Assembly (NCBI GenBank): GCA_937888735.1
Contig: CALASN010000009.1
Span: 1-9,690 of the forward strand
Source of the DNA: UBA5499 sp002426275
GTDB taxonomy: Bacteria > Bacillota > DTU084
Length of the DNA stretch: 9,690 nt
Direction of reading: 5' to 3'
Shown piece after piece: positions 1-7,500 of the stretch. The notes under the pieces are model-generated. The model was given only the letters and a program-made list of their open reading frames with translations. It did not search any database and was not told the origin of the DNA. The position numbers and the translations under genes were made by a program. Positions within the stretch are counted from its first letter, which is position 1. Every line of letters begins with the position of its first letter.

Positions 1-412
1 AACTCCAAAGGAAGCATGCCCAGTCTTAAACAGAGAATCACCGAAACAAACGAAGGCATACAGGATGAACTGACCGTAGAAATATATGAATGGAGATGTA
101 CTTGAGGGGTCCGGGTTACGGCCTTGAATGGCTCAAGTCACCTTCTGATTTCACACTTACCGGTTGTGAGATCAGCCGTGAGATGATAAGCCTTGCTGAA
201 AAAAGAACGAGAGAATACGGCTTTACGTCGAGGGCGAACTATGTTGACGGCAACTGTATGCAGATGCCGTATTTTCAAACGGCTCGCTGCACGAATGGGA
301 GGACCCGGTCAGGGTTTTCAATGAAAGAAACCGGGGAGCAAATAGTACAGCATTTCTGCCAGATCGTGCCGATGGAGTGGGAAAGCCCTGGTTTGTTCTT
401 TTGTCACGGTAA
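1..412 (+). pseudogene. Broken SAM-dependent class I methyltransferase
   Basis: Three reading frames must be joined to recover a methyltransferase. Frame 1 from an ATG at 16 (AAAGGA just upstream) gives a family-like N-terminus ending DELTVEIYE near 90. A short frame-2 piece (92-106, GDVLE) leads into the frame starting at 108, which carries the SAM-binding loop GPGYGLEWLK, then the acidic strand GCEISREMISLAEK and YVDGNCMQMPY up to 272. Frame 2 then resumes with FSNGSLHEWEDPVRVFNE and ends at TAA 410-412. Relative to intact relatives as I know them, about 25 codons are missing before GDVLE and about 10 between MPY and FSNG, so there are internal deletions as well as frameshifts. The C-terminal half is poorly preserved and short. 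It is the only plus-strand gene in the window. The methyl acceptor cannot be told. The pseudogene call is firm; the family is clear from the motifs. Confidence 0.75.
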
Positions 413-570
413 CGAAAATCTGCATAATTGGCCTCCGCTTTTGATCGCTAGCAAAACATTGCATTGCTGAACATGACAAATAGCAACTCATATGGACAAA
501 GACATATCTGCTTTTGGGGAATCTCATCGCCATTTAATGGAGAACTTCGGGCTAGCAGACAATTAAACCG

Positions 571-1638
571 TTACGTTTTATCCTTTTTTTTGATGTAATC
601 CCGAGTTGCTTTCATCTTTCTCTTGCCGCCAAACATAGTTTTTATCTTTTCGTTTTCGATCTCGCGTGAAGATAGTCCATCGTAACGCGCTTCTTTTTTC
701 AGTTTCTGATAATTAGCAAAGCGTCTTTGTTCAATCGCGCCGGATTCTAGCGCATTGCGAACCGCACATCCTGGCTCGCCGGTATGAGTACAATCACGAA
801 ATCTGCATTGTCCCGCCAGTTCATCAATATCGGTAAAGGTTTTTGCCAGGTTTACCGAATCCACGCCAAGTTCCCTCATCCCGGGCGTGTCGATTACAAT
901 GCCGCCCTGCGGCAAAAGGAATAATTCACGCCGCGTGGTGGTATGCCTGCCTTTATCATCCTGCCGGACGTCCGATGTGGCAAGGATTTCCTCCCCTGCC
1001 AGCCGGTTTATTAAGGTGGATTTGCCGACTCCCGAGGAACCGATAAAAGATGCTGTGACACCAGGCTTCAGATATAGCGAAAGTTTCTCATACGAAGCTT
1101 GCGCGAAGATAGACGTGGCAACAACATCAACGCCCGGGGCCACTGACTGGATTTGGGAAATTACGTTTTCCAAATCAGCGCATAAATCTGCTTTGGTCAG
1201 TACTACAATGGGCACTGCCTGATTGCTCCACGCAACCGAGAGATACCGTTCCAAACGGCTCAGATTATAATCGTTATTCAGTGACATACAGACAAACACC
1301 AGATCGATATTCGCTGCGATAACCTGAGTCTGATTCGCAATGCCAACGGCCGCGCGCACAAAGGAACTTTTACGGGACAGAACCTTTTGGATAATCGCAT
1401 TGCCCAACGCAGGACTACCGCTGTCCACCATCACAAAGTCCCCCACTGCCGGATAATCGACCAATCGCGCCGCCTCGTGACGAAATCTGCCGGAAACCTC
1501 AGCTAGTTTTTCGTCAGTCTCCGTCACAATCCTGTACAAATCCCTGTACTGCGAAATTACCCGCGCCAGAAGCAAATTCGGGTAGAGCGCAGCTTCCGCA
1601 AAAAAACGCTCATTTGCGCCATATGATATAAGTTTCAA
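571..1638 (-). CDS. rsgA: Ribosome small-subunit-dependent GTPase RsgA
   Basis: This 355-residue protein is a circularly permuted GTPase that acts in late maturation of the 30S ribosomal subunit. An OB-fold-like N-terminus (about residues 1-90) is followed by the permuted G-motifs: G4 TKAD at 148-151, then G1 GSSGVGKST at 200-208, the TTT switch at 233-235, and G3 DTPG at 250-253. The zinc site follows as C278, C283, H285 and C291 (RFRDCTHTGEPGC). All key residues are present and length is normal, so the gene looks functional. The start is TTG at 1636-1638, supported by AAGGTGAG at 1642-1649. The N-terminus (YGANERFFAEAALYPNLLLARVIS) is of the type seen in accessory RsgA copies, so a second copy elsewhere in the genome is possible (inference). 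It stands alone between pseudogenes. No terminator is evident after its TAA at 571-573. Confidence 0.93.
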   Translation of the reverse strand: MKLISYGANERFFAEAALYPNLLLARVISQYRDLYRIVTETDEKLAEVSGRFRHEAARLVDYPAVGDFVMVDSGSPALGNAIIQKVLSRKSSFVRAAVGIANQTQVIAANIDLVFVCMSLNNDYNLSRLERYLSVAWSNQAVPIVVLTKADLCADLENVISQIQSVAPGVDVVATSIFAQASYEKLSLYLKPGVTASFIGSSGVGKSTLINRLAGEEILATSDVRQDDKGRHTTTRRELFLLPQGGIVIDTPGMRELGVDSVNLAKTFTDIDELAGQCRFRDCTHTGEPGCAVRNALESGAIEQRRFANYQKLKKEARYDGLSSREIENEKIKTMFGGKRKMKATRDYIKKKDKT

Positions 1639-1641
1639 AGT

Positions 1642-1649
1642 CTCACCTT
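1642..1649 (-). promoter_or_regulatory. Ribosome binding site of rsgA (supports a TTG start)
   Basis: Read on the minus strand, AAGGTGAG sits 3-5 nt before TTG at 1638-1636. No ATG or GTG in the frame is as well placed, so the unusual TTG start is favoured. Confidence 0.7.
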
Positions 1650-1704
1650 CTCTATTCAGCTTGTGGCAACTATCTATGTTATGGTAGTACTAAAAACAAT
1701 AGTA

Positions 1705-1729
1705 TTCAGAAAGCTATCCTTGTTCTGAA
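1705..1729 (-). terminator. Weak hairpin between the grpB pseudogene and rsgA
   Basis: TTCAGAA (1705-1711) and TTCTGAA (1723-1729) form a 7-bp stem with an 11-nt loop. On the minus strand it is followed by TACTATTGTTTTT, a poor U-tract. It could be a weak terminator for the dead gene upstream. The stem is AT-rich, so this is tentative. The surrounding 1650-1779 stretch must carry the rsgA promoter, but I see no convincing -35/-10 pair. Confidence 0.3.
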
Positions 1730-1779
1730 AATAACAACTAATCTTGTTTAGCCAAATCATCAATAGATGCTAGATCTAA

Positions 1780-2311
1780 TTACCCATAGCGTCTCCCGTA
1801 CAGTTTCTTTGCCTCCCTGGTATATTTCTCTATAAATTCAGTCTTGTTCAGTATAGGCGTCGCGGTCCTGCTCATACTTTTTCGCTAAGTCGCGTTTCAA
1901 CTTCTCATATATCTTTGCAATCTGCAGGTGAGCTAGGAGATAATCTCTGAAATACAACTCCGCATTGTCTCCCGAACGCCGCAACTGCAGGTTATATACT
2001 TTCTCTGCAAAACCGGTTTCAGTATATCCCTTATGCAAAGAGATTCACCTGCTATTTTCAGACATGCACTCCCACCCGCCCTGAATCAGCTTAGATTTAA
2101 CGAAAGCCCAGTCGCACTCGGCTAAGGTCTCAACAATAGGTTTTGCCAAAATGGTATTGACTGCTGTGCTGCCGATCTGGCAGATCCGTTTAATTTATTC
2201 CATTGGGACAAGCAGCCGCAGATTGCGCTGCTCTGCTTGTTGATGCTCAATCAAAAAAATTGAGAACAGTTGCCATAGCTCTTTTAGTGTCTTTTCCGAA
2301 AGGTGTGTCAT
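1780..2311 (-). pseudogene. GrpB-family protein (UPF0157), inactivated
   Basis: Starting at ATG 2311-2309 (GGAG at 2318-2321), one frame reads MTHLSEKTLKELWQLFSIFL and continues through RICQIGSTAV, LAKPIVETLAECDW, GGWECMSENSR, ISLHKGYTETGFAEK, GDNAELYFRDYLLAH and DRDAYTE. These match the GrpB nucleotidyltransferase-like family along its whole length. The frame is broken by TAA at 2197-2195 (codon 39, probably from CAA) and TGA at 2047-2045 (codon 89, probably from CGA). A frameshift near 1840-1850 follows, after which KTEFIEKYTREAKKLYG leads to TAA at 1782-1780. Without the lesions the product would be about 177 residues, the usual family size. Only the last 66 codons survive as an open frame. 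The lesions are few and start and ribosome binding site are intact, so inactivation looks recent compared with the neighbouring remnants. The family's biochemical role is poorly known. Confidence 0.8.
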
Positions 2312-2324
2312 CGCATTCTCCAAT

Positions 2325-2396
2325 CTAGCTACCGGTGTGCGCATAGCTTCGCACAATGGTCAAAGAACCGACGTTCGCAAAATCCGCTATGGTGTC
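2325..2396 (-). pseudogene. Unidentified C-terminal gene remnant (24 codons)
   Basis: Directly after the rhuM-like remnant, in another frame, the minus strand reads DTIADFANVGSLTIVRSYAH and ends at TAG 2327-2325, 13 nt before the grpB pseudogene start. It is protein-like in composition and may be the tail of the gene that once lay between the RhuM-like gene and grpB, with the middle deleted. I do not recognise the family, and it could be chance. Confidence 0.25.
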
Positions 2397-2553
2397 TGAT
2401 GCTCATTGTCTCTCCAAGCGCCCCGCGTCTTTTGGAAAATTTCTACCATCGGAGCTTGCGTCAACCAGACAGTCTCGTCCTCCATGCGAACGCCAATCTT
2501 TGTGCGCCCGTCCTCGGTTGGCAGATGATGATTTCGGAGTTGTCAGATATCAT
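2387..2553 (-). pseudogene. RhuM-family protein, N-terminal remnant
   Basis: ATG at 2553-2551 begins MISDNSEIIICQP. A one-base loss around 2515 then shifts frame, and the match resumes as EDGRTKIGVRMEDETVWLTQ then APMVEIFQKT before drifting into unrelated sequence and TAG at 2389-2387. This is the typical N-terminus of RhuM proteins, which are found as accessory genes in type I restriction-modification operons and pathogenicity islands. Only about 45 of more than 300 expected residues remain. The start overlaps the stop of the hsdM remnant by 11 bases, the arrangement of a translationally coupled operon. Function of the family is not settled. Identification rests on the SEIII...EDGRTKI...DETVWLTQ pattern. 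Confidence 0.65.
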
Positions 2554-2745
2554 ACCCGAGGGCCCCCAGCCTTTTACGAATTTCGTCCTCCAACCCGTGA
2601 GAGCGTTTGAACATCGCGGACAGTTCGCCAGTCAGCCACGTCATTTTTTCCCTTCGAACGGCTCGCCTTCATCCTCCAGTTCCTCAATGCCGACACCGAT
2701 GAAAGTTCATCGTTCGGAGATCATAATGTTGTCCGAAGAAGCGGT
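2543..2745 (-). pseudogene. Type I restriction-modification methyltransferase (HsdM), C-terminal remnant
   Basis: The minus strand carries HYDLRT (about 2727-2705), then FIGVGIEELEDEGEPFEGKK (2703-2642). It then shifts frame at a run of six A into MTWLTGELSAMFKRSHGLED and EIRKRLGALGYDI, with TGA at 2545-2543. This resembles the extreme C-terminus of HsdM subunits, where an acidic segment ending in EPFE-K is followed by a coiled helix and a LGALGY end. At least two frameshifts are present and the catalytic domain (NPPF motif) is absent, so it is inactive. The rhuM-like remnant starts inside its last codons. It lies downstream of the 425-residue gene in the same orientation, but the bases between about 2745 and 2830 show nothing I recognise. 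Confidence 0.6.
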
Positions 2746-2829
2746 GGTTTATTGTCCATTGCGCCTCCCGTCAGTAGTTGCCTTCGCAAGGGCTATTTAA
2801 TGCGGCGCTGTGAGGGATAGCGGCCATGC

Positions 2830-4107
2830 TCATCTTTTCTTTGAGAGTTTCAACTCTAAGGTATCAAGTTCATCAAGCAGAGCGGGGCGGCGGGGGTTCT
2901 TGTCTCTCAACTCTGCGATTATGCCATCCGCTTCGGCAATACCTCCTAACATAAACAACTTCTTGATGAGGCCGCAGACTTTCCTGTACTTAATGCGAGT
3001 ATCGGCTGCGGCGGCTCGGCTGCGGATTTCGTCAAGGCAGAGGGCGTAGGTTTCCGTCGAAAACTCCGCCGACAGTTGCTTGCCGTAATCGAACACGCTT
3101 GACGGGTGCTTGCGGATTTCCTCAAGCAGAAGACGTTTTTCACCTTCTTGAGAGAGGATCTTCAGATAATCGCCGTAATATAAGCTTTCAGATAGCTGCC
3201 TCAGAAGCGCTGGATATTCGCGATCCCAGACGCCTTTTTTGGTAAGCAGTCGCTTCAAAACGGGATAATATTTCGCGTCACGCTCATGGATTAACAGCTC
3301 TCTGGCAAGGTCGGTTTGCTTTTCACTGTCTGCTGTTTGGATGTAAATCTCAAAGAGCTCATCATACCATTGACGAAGCAAGCGATATTCCCAATCGGAA
3401 GAGTTTACTTTGTCCAGGCATAGCTTTTCCGCGCGGGCAAAATCGCCCTTGTCCACAGCTTTGCGGACGGCGACCCGCCGGATGCTATCATATTTCAGGT
3501 TCTCGGCGATGAAATCTTCTGCGGCCTGCTCACCGTCCACCGCCGTGATTGCCGCGAGCCGGACAAGCCTGTCGTTTTCCAAGTACCAACGATAGCCTCT
3601 TGCCCGCGAAAGTTTCTCGTCGAGTCCGTCCAGGATGGCGTAAAGTTTAGCGCTGTTCTTTGCCGTGGCAAGACGGGCTATGGGTTGGAGCAAATCATAG
3701 ACAAAATCGTCCCACCCATCAAACGCCTTATTTTGGCTATCTTTCAGCGCCTGCAGAAAGATCTGCTCCGCATCGTCGGAGCCATACTCCACGCTGGAAC
3801 AAATTTTATCCAAAGCTTCCTTGACATAGCACTGCGTATCCGTAATGCCGCCCGCGCTATCGTCAGCAGAACTTGCGAGTTTCGCGCTGTTGATGAGGAC
3901 AAGCGCGACGATGGAATAAGCTAGAACAAACTCGCCGCGCTCCTCCACCTTGCCAGCATATTCGATAATATCTATAAATTCTTGGCAGACAGATATGCAG
4001 CCGTGATAGTCGATGAAGCCCCGATGCCTGCCGCGTCGCTTGGCAATGCTTATTCGTGCGCGCACGGCGGCTAGCTCCGCCTTAAACTTTTCAGATTTTG
4101 GGACCAT
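2830..4107 (-). CDS. Helical-repeat protein resembling the C-terminal part of SWIM zinc-finger proteins
   Basis: This 425-residue protein is soluble, rich in charged helices, and has no signal peptide or membrane segment. A segment RHRGFIDYHGCISVCQEF (about residues 28-45), then ERGEFVLAYSIVALV, an acidic SSADDSAGG turn, and a C-terminal NPRRPALLDELDTLEL resemble the region that follows the SWIM zinc finger in bacterial SWIM-domain proteins. The SWIM motif itself (CxC...CxH) is absent. The middle has repeating helical hairpins of TPR-like character (for example DKGDFARAEKLCLDKV). The open frame continues upstream to 4263 but would then run through a terminator and the tRNA CCA end, so I take ATG 4107-4105 with AAGGAGG at 4116-4122. 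Such proteins are found near SNF2 helicases, and one lies just beyond the tRNAs here. It is either a genuine short form or a gene that lost its N-terminus. Function is unknown. Confidence 0.75.
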   Translation of the reverse strand: MVPKSEKFKAELAAVRARISIAKRRGRHRGFIDYHGCISVCQEFIDIIEYAGKVEERGEFVLAYSIVALVLINSAKLASSADDSAGGITDTQCYVKEALDKICSSVEYGSDDAEQIFLQALKDSQNKAFDGWDDFVYDLLQPIARLATAKNSAKLYAILDGLDEKLSRARGYRWYLENDRLVRLAAITAVDGEQAAEDFIAENLKYDSIRRVAVRKAVDKGDFARAEKLCLDKVNSSDWEYRLLRQWYDELFEIYIQTADSEKQTDLARELLIHERDAKYYPVLKRLLTKKGVWDREYPALLRQLSESLYYGDYLKILSQEGEKRLLLEEIRKHPSSVFDYGKQLSAEFSTETYALCLDEIRSRAAAADTRIKYRKVCGLIKKLFMLGGIAEADGIIAELRDKNPRRPALLDELDTLELKLSKKR

Positions 4108-4115
4108 CTCTCCAA

Positions 4116-4122
4116 CCTCCTT
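4116..4122 (-). promoter_or_regulatory. Ribosome binding site fixing the start of the 425-residue gene
   Basis: AAGGAGG on the minus strand lies 8 nt before ATG 4107-4105. It is a near-perfect Shine-Dalgarno sequence and outweighs the longer open frame that overlaps the tRNA terminator. Confidence 0.75.
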
Positions 4123-4161
4123 CGCGACTCTCATGCGGTGGGCTTTGCGCTTGCCGCACCT

Positions 4162-4181
4162 TGAGGCATTCGAATGCCTCA
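4162..4181. repeat. Perfect 20-bp palindrome upstream of the 425-residue gene
   Basis: TGAGGCATTCGAATGCCTCA is identical to its reverse complement. It lies about 40 nt upstream of the ribosome binding site and 32 bp downstream of the tRNA terminator, in the only stretch where a promoter for the gene can be. No U-tract follows on either strand, so it is not a terminator. A dimeric repressor operator is the natural guess. I see no clear -10/-35 pair beside it. Confidence 0.6.
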
Positions 4182-4212
4182 GGAAAGCTGAAATCGCCGA
4201 ACGTTTGCATAT

Positions 4213-4254
4213 AAAAAACCACCTATCAAAAAGCCTCTTCGGCAGATAGATGGT
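4213..4254 (-). terminator. Intrinsic terminator of the tRNA-Gln/tRNA-Glu unit
   Basis: On the minus strand ACCATCTATC (4254-4245) pairs with GATAGGTGGT (4227-4218) over 10 bp with one wobble. The 17-nt loop contains a small GCC/GGC stem, and TTTTT follows (4217-4213). It begins 9 nt after the tRNA-Glu CCA end, so it closes the tRNA transcript and isolates the gene downstream. Confidence 0.8.
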
Positions 4255-4262
4255 AACTTTCA

Positions 4263-4338
4263 TGGTAGCCCTAAGGGGATTCGAACCCCTGCCGCCGCCG
4301 TGAGAGGGCGGTGTCCTAAACCGCTAGACGATAGGGCC
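4263..4338 (-). tRNA. tRNA-Glu (anticodon CTC)
   Basis: The 76-nt gene folds as a cloverleaf. Acceptor GGCCCTA pairs with TAGGGCT (first pair G-U), the anticodon stem is CCGCC/GGCGG around loop CTCTCAC, and the T-arm is GGGGTTCGAATCCCC. Anticodon CTC reads GAG (Glu). Discriminator A and CCA are encoded (4266-4263). It follows tRNA-Gln by 4 nt in the same transcript. The minor CTC isoacceptor implies a separate TTC tRNA-Glu elsewhere. Confidence 0.95.
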
Positions 4339-4342
4339 ATAT

Positions 4343-4416
4343 TGGCTGGGGAGGAAGGACTCGAACCCTCGCTACCAGGGCCAGAACCTGGCGTCCTACC
4401 ACTAGACGACTCCCCA
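4343..4416 (-). tRNA. tRNA-Gln (anticodon CTG)
   Basis: The 74-nt gene has acceptor TGGGGAG paired with CTCCCCA, anticodon stem CCAGG/CCTGG around loop TTCTGGC, and T-arm with GGTTCGAGTCC. Anticodon CTG reads CAG (Gln). A U at position 1 is typical of tRNA-Gln. Discriminator G and CCA are encoded (4346-4343). It is the first gene after the promoter at 4430-4458. Confidence 0.95.
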
Positions 4417-4429
4417 ACAAGCAAGTTTA

Positions 4430-4458
4430 ATTGTAGCATGAAAAGCGTTTTACGTCAA
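4430..4458 (-). promoter_or_regulatory. Sigma-A-type promoter of the tRNA pair
   Basis: On the minus strand TTGACG (4458-4453), a 17-nt spacer and TACAAT (4435-4430) make a near-consensus housekeeping promoter. The -10 box ends 13 nt before the 5' end of tRNA-Gln, so the leader is only a few bases long, as is usual for tRNA genes. Confidence 0.85.
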
Positions 4459-4475
4459 GGATTTCTTGCGGCATG

Positions 4476-4547
4476 TTTCGCCGACAGTGTTTATTCTATC
4501 GCGTTTTCGGCGAAAATGCAAGTCCTTGAAAAAAGTTGCAATTTTCG
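4476..4547. other. Two overlapping, mutually exclusive inverted repeats after the helicase gene
   Basis: CGAAAATGCAA (4511-4521) pairs with TTGCAATTTTCG (4536-4547) over 11 bp with one bulge. TTTCGCCGA (4476-4484) pairs perfectly with TCGGCGAAA (4507-4515). The two share bases 4511-4515, so both cannot form at once. They lie between the helicase stop and the tRNA promoter. Neither has a good U-tract on the minus strand, so a classical terminator for the helicase is not obvious here. They may still reduce read-through. Confidence 0.4.
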
Positions 4548-4562
4548 TTTGATTCTTCCAGC

Positions 4563-7500
4563 TCAGGCGCTGAATAAATCCCATAATTCTTCTTCGCTGA
4601 GTTTAGTCAGGAGCGTCTGGCCGGGCTTGATTACCGAATCGATCAGCGCTTTCTTTTTCTGTTGCAATGATAGAATCTTTTCTTCAATGGTCCCATGGGT
4701 GATCAATTTGATCACTTGCACCACCTTATCCTGCCCGATCCGGTAGGCCCGATCTGTAGCCTGATCCTCAACGGCTGGATTCCACCACGGATCGAAATGG
4801 ATCACCGTATCCGCTCCTGTGAGATTGAGACCCGTTCCTCCCGCTTTCAGCGAGATGAGGAATACTTCCTTTTCGCCCTCGTTGAAGGCGGAGACCATTC
4901 TCCCCCGCTCCTGGGTTGGGGTATTGCCGTCGAGATAAAAAGGCGGTATTCCTTCTGAGACAAGATGATCGCGAATCAGCTGCAGCATGCTGGTGAACTG
5001 CGAAAACAGCAGAATCCTGTGCCCGCCGCTTCTTGCTTCTGTGATCACTTCGTCCAGCAATTCCATCTTTCCGCTTTGGCCGCGGTAATTTTCCAAAAAA
5101 ATCCCCGGATGGCAGCAAATTTGCCGCAGTCTGGTCAGACCGGCTAGAATCACAATCTGGCTTTTGGCAAACCCTTTGCGACCAATTTCAGCTTTAATCT
5201 CACCTTTGATTTGTCGAAGGTAAGCCAGATAGATTTTTTTCTGCTCGTCTGTGAGCTCTGCCGTAAGCTGATGTTCAATCTTCTCCGGCAGTTCCCGGAG
5301 CACGTCTTTTTTCAGCCGTCGGAGGACGAACGGGCGAATTTGTCGGGAGAGCTCTTCGCTTACCGCTTGATCTTTATTTCTCATAATGGGTAACAAAAAC
5401 CTTTTCTTGAACTTACCAGAGGAGAAAAGATATCCTGGCAGCACAAAATCGAAAAGAGACCAAAGCTCAGCCAGCGAGTTTTCCATCGGCGTACCAGTGA
5501 GGGCAAACCTACCTTGAGCCTTAAGATGCTTTACCGCCCTAGCTCCCTGAGTAGCCGCGTTTTTAATTTGCTGCGCTTCGTCCAAGATACAAAAGCGAAA
5601 CGAATACTTTAGGTAATCGTCGATATCGCGCCTGATGAGAGGATACGAAGTGATTACGATGTCAGTTCGCGGTATTTTCGTCATCTGCTCTGAACGTTCT
5701 TCTTTCGAGCCGGAAACCACCAAAGCCGAAAGGCCGGGAGCGAATTTTTTTGTCTCCGCTTCCCAGTTGTAGAGCAAAGATGTGGGAGCAATCACCAATG
5801 AAGGCTTGGCTCCCTGCTGTTCTTTTTCCGACAGCAGCAAAGACAAAACCTCCACGGTTTTGCCTAAACCCATATCGTCAGCTAAAATCCCTCCTAGCTT
5901 GAGATGAGAAAGCGTCTTCAGCCAACGAAATCCAGACAGTTGATAATCGCGCAAAACCGGCTTCAACGATTTTGGCGGCGCCAATTTGAGAGCAGACGGA
6001 TGACAGATGCTTTCCACTAATTGCTCAAAAGCTCCGTCCTGGCGGAAGTCTTTTAGGCCTGCGTCTTCCAGTTTCTGCGCCAAATACGGCGCACGATACT
6101 TCGGCAGTTCAACGAATTGCTGAGCTAGATCTCTAGAGTCCAAGTCCAGACTGACAGCGAGCTCAGCCACCTTCTCCAGCTCAGGATTATCCAGAGAAAG
6201 GAAAGAACCGTCTTTCAAGCGATAATAGCGTTTTTTCTCATGCAAGGCGGCAAAAATGTCTGCTAGTTCTCCCTCTTGCACTCCCTCGACTCCGAAATTG
6301 AACTCTAATAGGTCTTCTTCAGCATTGAATCTCACGCCGCCGCTAACTTTGCGCTTCGGCATGGTCAGGCCTTTGAGATCTTCGGAATAATAGACTGTTG
6401 CCAGTTCCTGCAAGCTTGGCACCCCTTGGGTGAAAAAGCTATAGAGAGATTCTTCGTTTTCCAAATAGAGCTTACCAGGTTGAACGAGAAAGCCATATCT
6501 ATCCAAAAGATACAAAACTTCCTGCTCGCGCTGCAAATCCCGCAGTAGGATCTTTTCCCCCGGCTCGGCATCCTCGGCGTCGAAAGGGTTGATCTGCCGC
6601 TGACCGTAAATAAACTTTACCTGCGCTCCGATCCCTTCTCCCTGGCGCGAGAGGTATATTTCAGTCTGCAAATCCTCCTTAAGAAGCAGCTCTTGAACTT
6701 CGGGGCTGATTTGAACATGTCCCAGCTTCAAAATTTGCGGGAAAATCTCCGTGAAAAACTTCTCTCGCTCTTCCTTGCTAATGCTGAGTTCATTGGTATT
6801 TAGCACTTTCGCTGCTTCAACGAGAGGATGTAGGCGTCTGGCTTGTTCAGGCAAAATATGAGAGATCTCATCCCCGCTGAAAACGTATTCGCCGTCATCA
6901 GTGAGCTCTACGGCTTCGCGTTTTTCCTCGTTGTTAATTGTAAAAGCCAGTTTTTCTCCTTTCTTCTCCAGCGTAAAAGCCACGGGTATTTCTCTATCCA
7001 CCACGCGCTTCACCTGGTAGGTGACGCCAGAGATCTTGAGCAGAAAAGGCTTCTGTTCCATGATTCGGAAAAACCGCTTGGCTAGAGCTTTGGTAAGAGG
7101 CAGCTCCCGCTCCGGACGATTTCCCGACATTTCCACTAGCTCGCTGATGAAATTAACAAGCCGCAAATCCTCTTGAGAAAAGGTATGATAAGACGGTTGG
7201 TATGTGAAATTCTTCCCGAAATATTCCTCATGGGACTTTGTGACGTTGTAAATTAAATCGGAAATATTTTTTACCACATAAAGCCGATCTTCGCCTATGC
7301 GGAGACTCAAAGTGCCGAATATACGATCATACTTCCGCACAGGATAGTTGCAGGCATACGTCACTTCTAAATTCAGCGGCTGCCGGGGCTGCGTCTCAGC
7401 TAAATCCGCAAAATCCCGAAATAATTGTGCCATCACTCGCTGTTTACGCTCTTCCGCGAGTTTCTCTGTATCGTGCTCGCGCAAATACAGTAGGACAGCC

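Noticed and set aside
492..566. 24-codon plus-strand frame (MDKDISAFGESHRHLMENFG...) after the methyltransferase remnant
   Set aside because: It is too short, has no ribosome binding site and is unrecognised. The 413-570 gap shows no other gene or terminator.
2303..2800. 165-codon plus-strand open frame across the remnant region
   Set aside because: The minus strand of the same DNA shows HsdM and RhuM similarity; the plus-strand translation has no recognisable motif and no ribosome binding site.
4108..4263. N-terminal extension of the 425-residue gene to an ATG at 4263
   Set aside because: It would begin in the tRNA-Glu CCA end and run through the tRNA terminator. The AAGGAGG at 4116-4122 supports the start at 4107.
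4768..5118. 116-codon minus-strand frame inside the helicase gene, and similar overlapping frames on both strands
   Set aside because: They lie out of frame within a motif-rich coding region of the helicase and have no support of their own.
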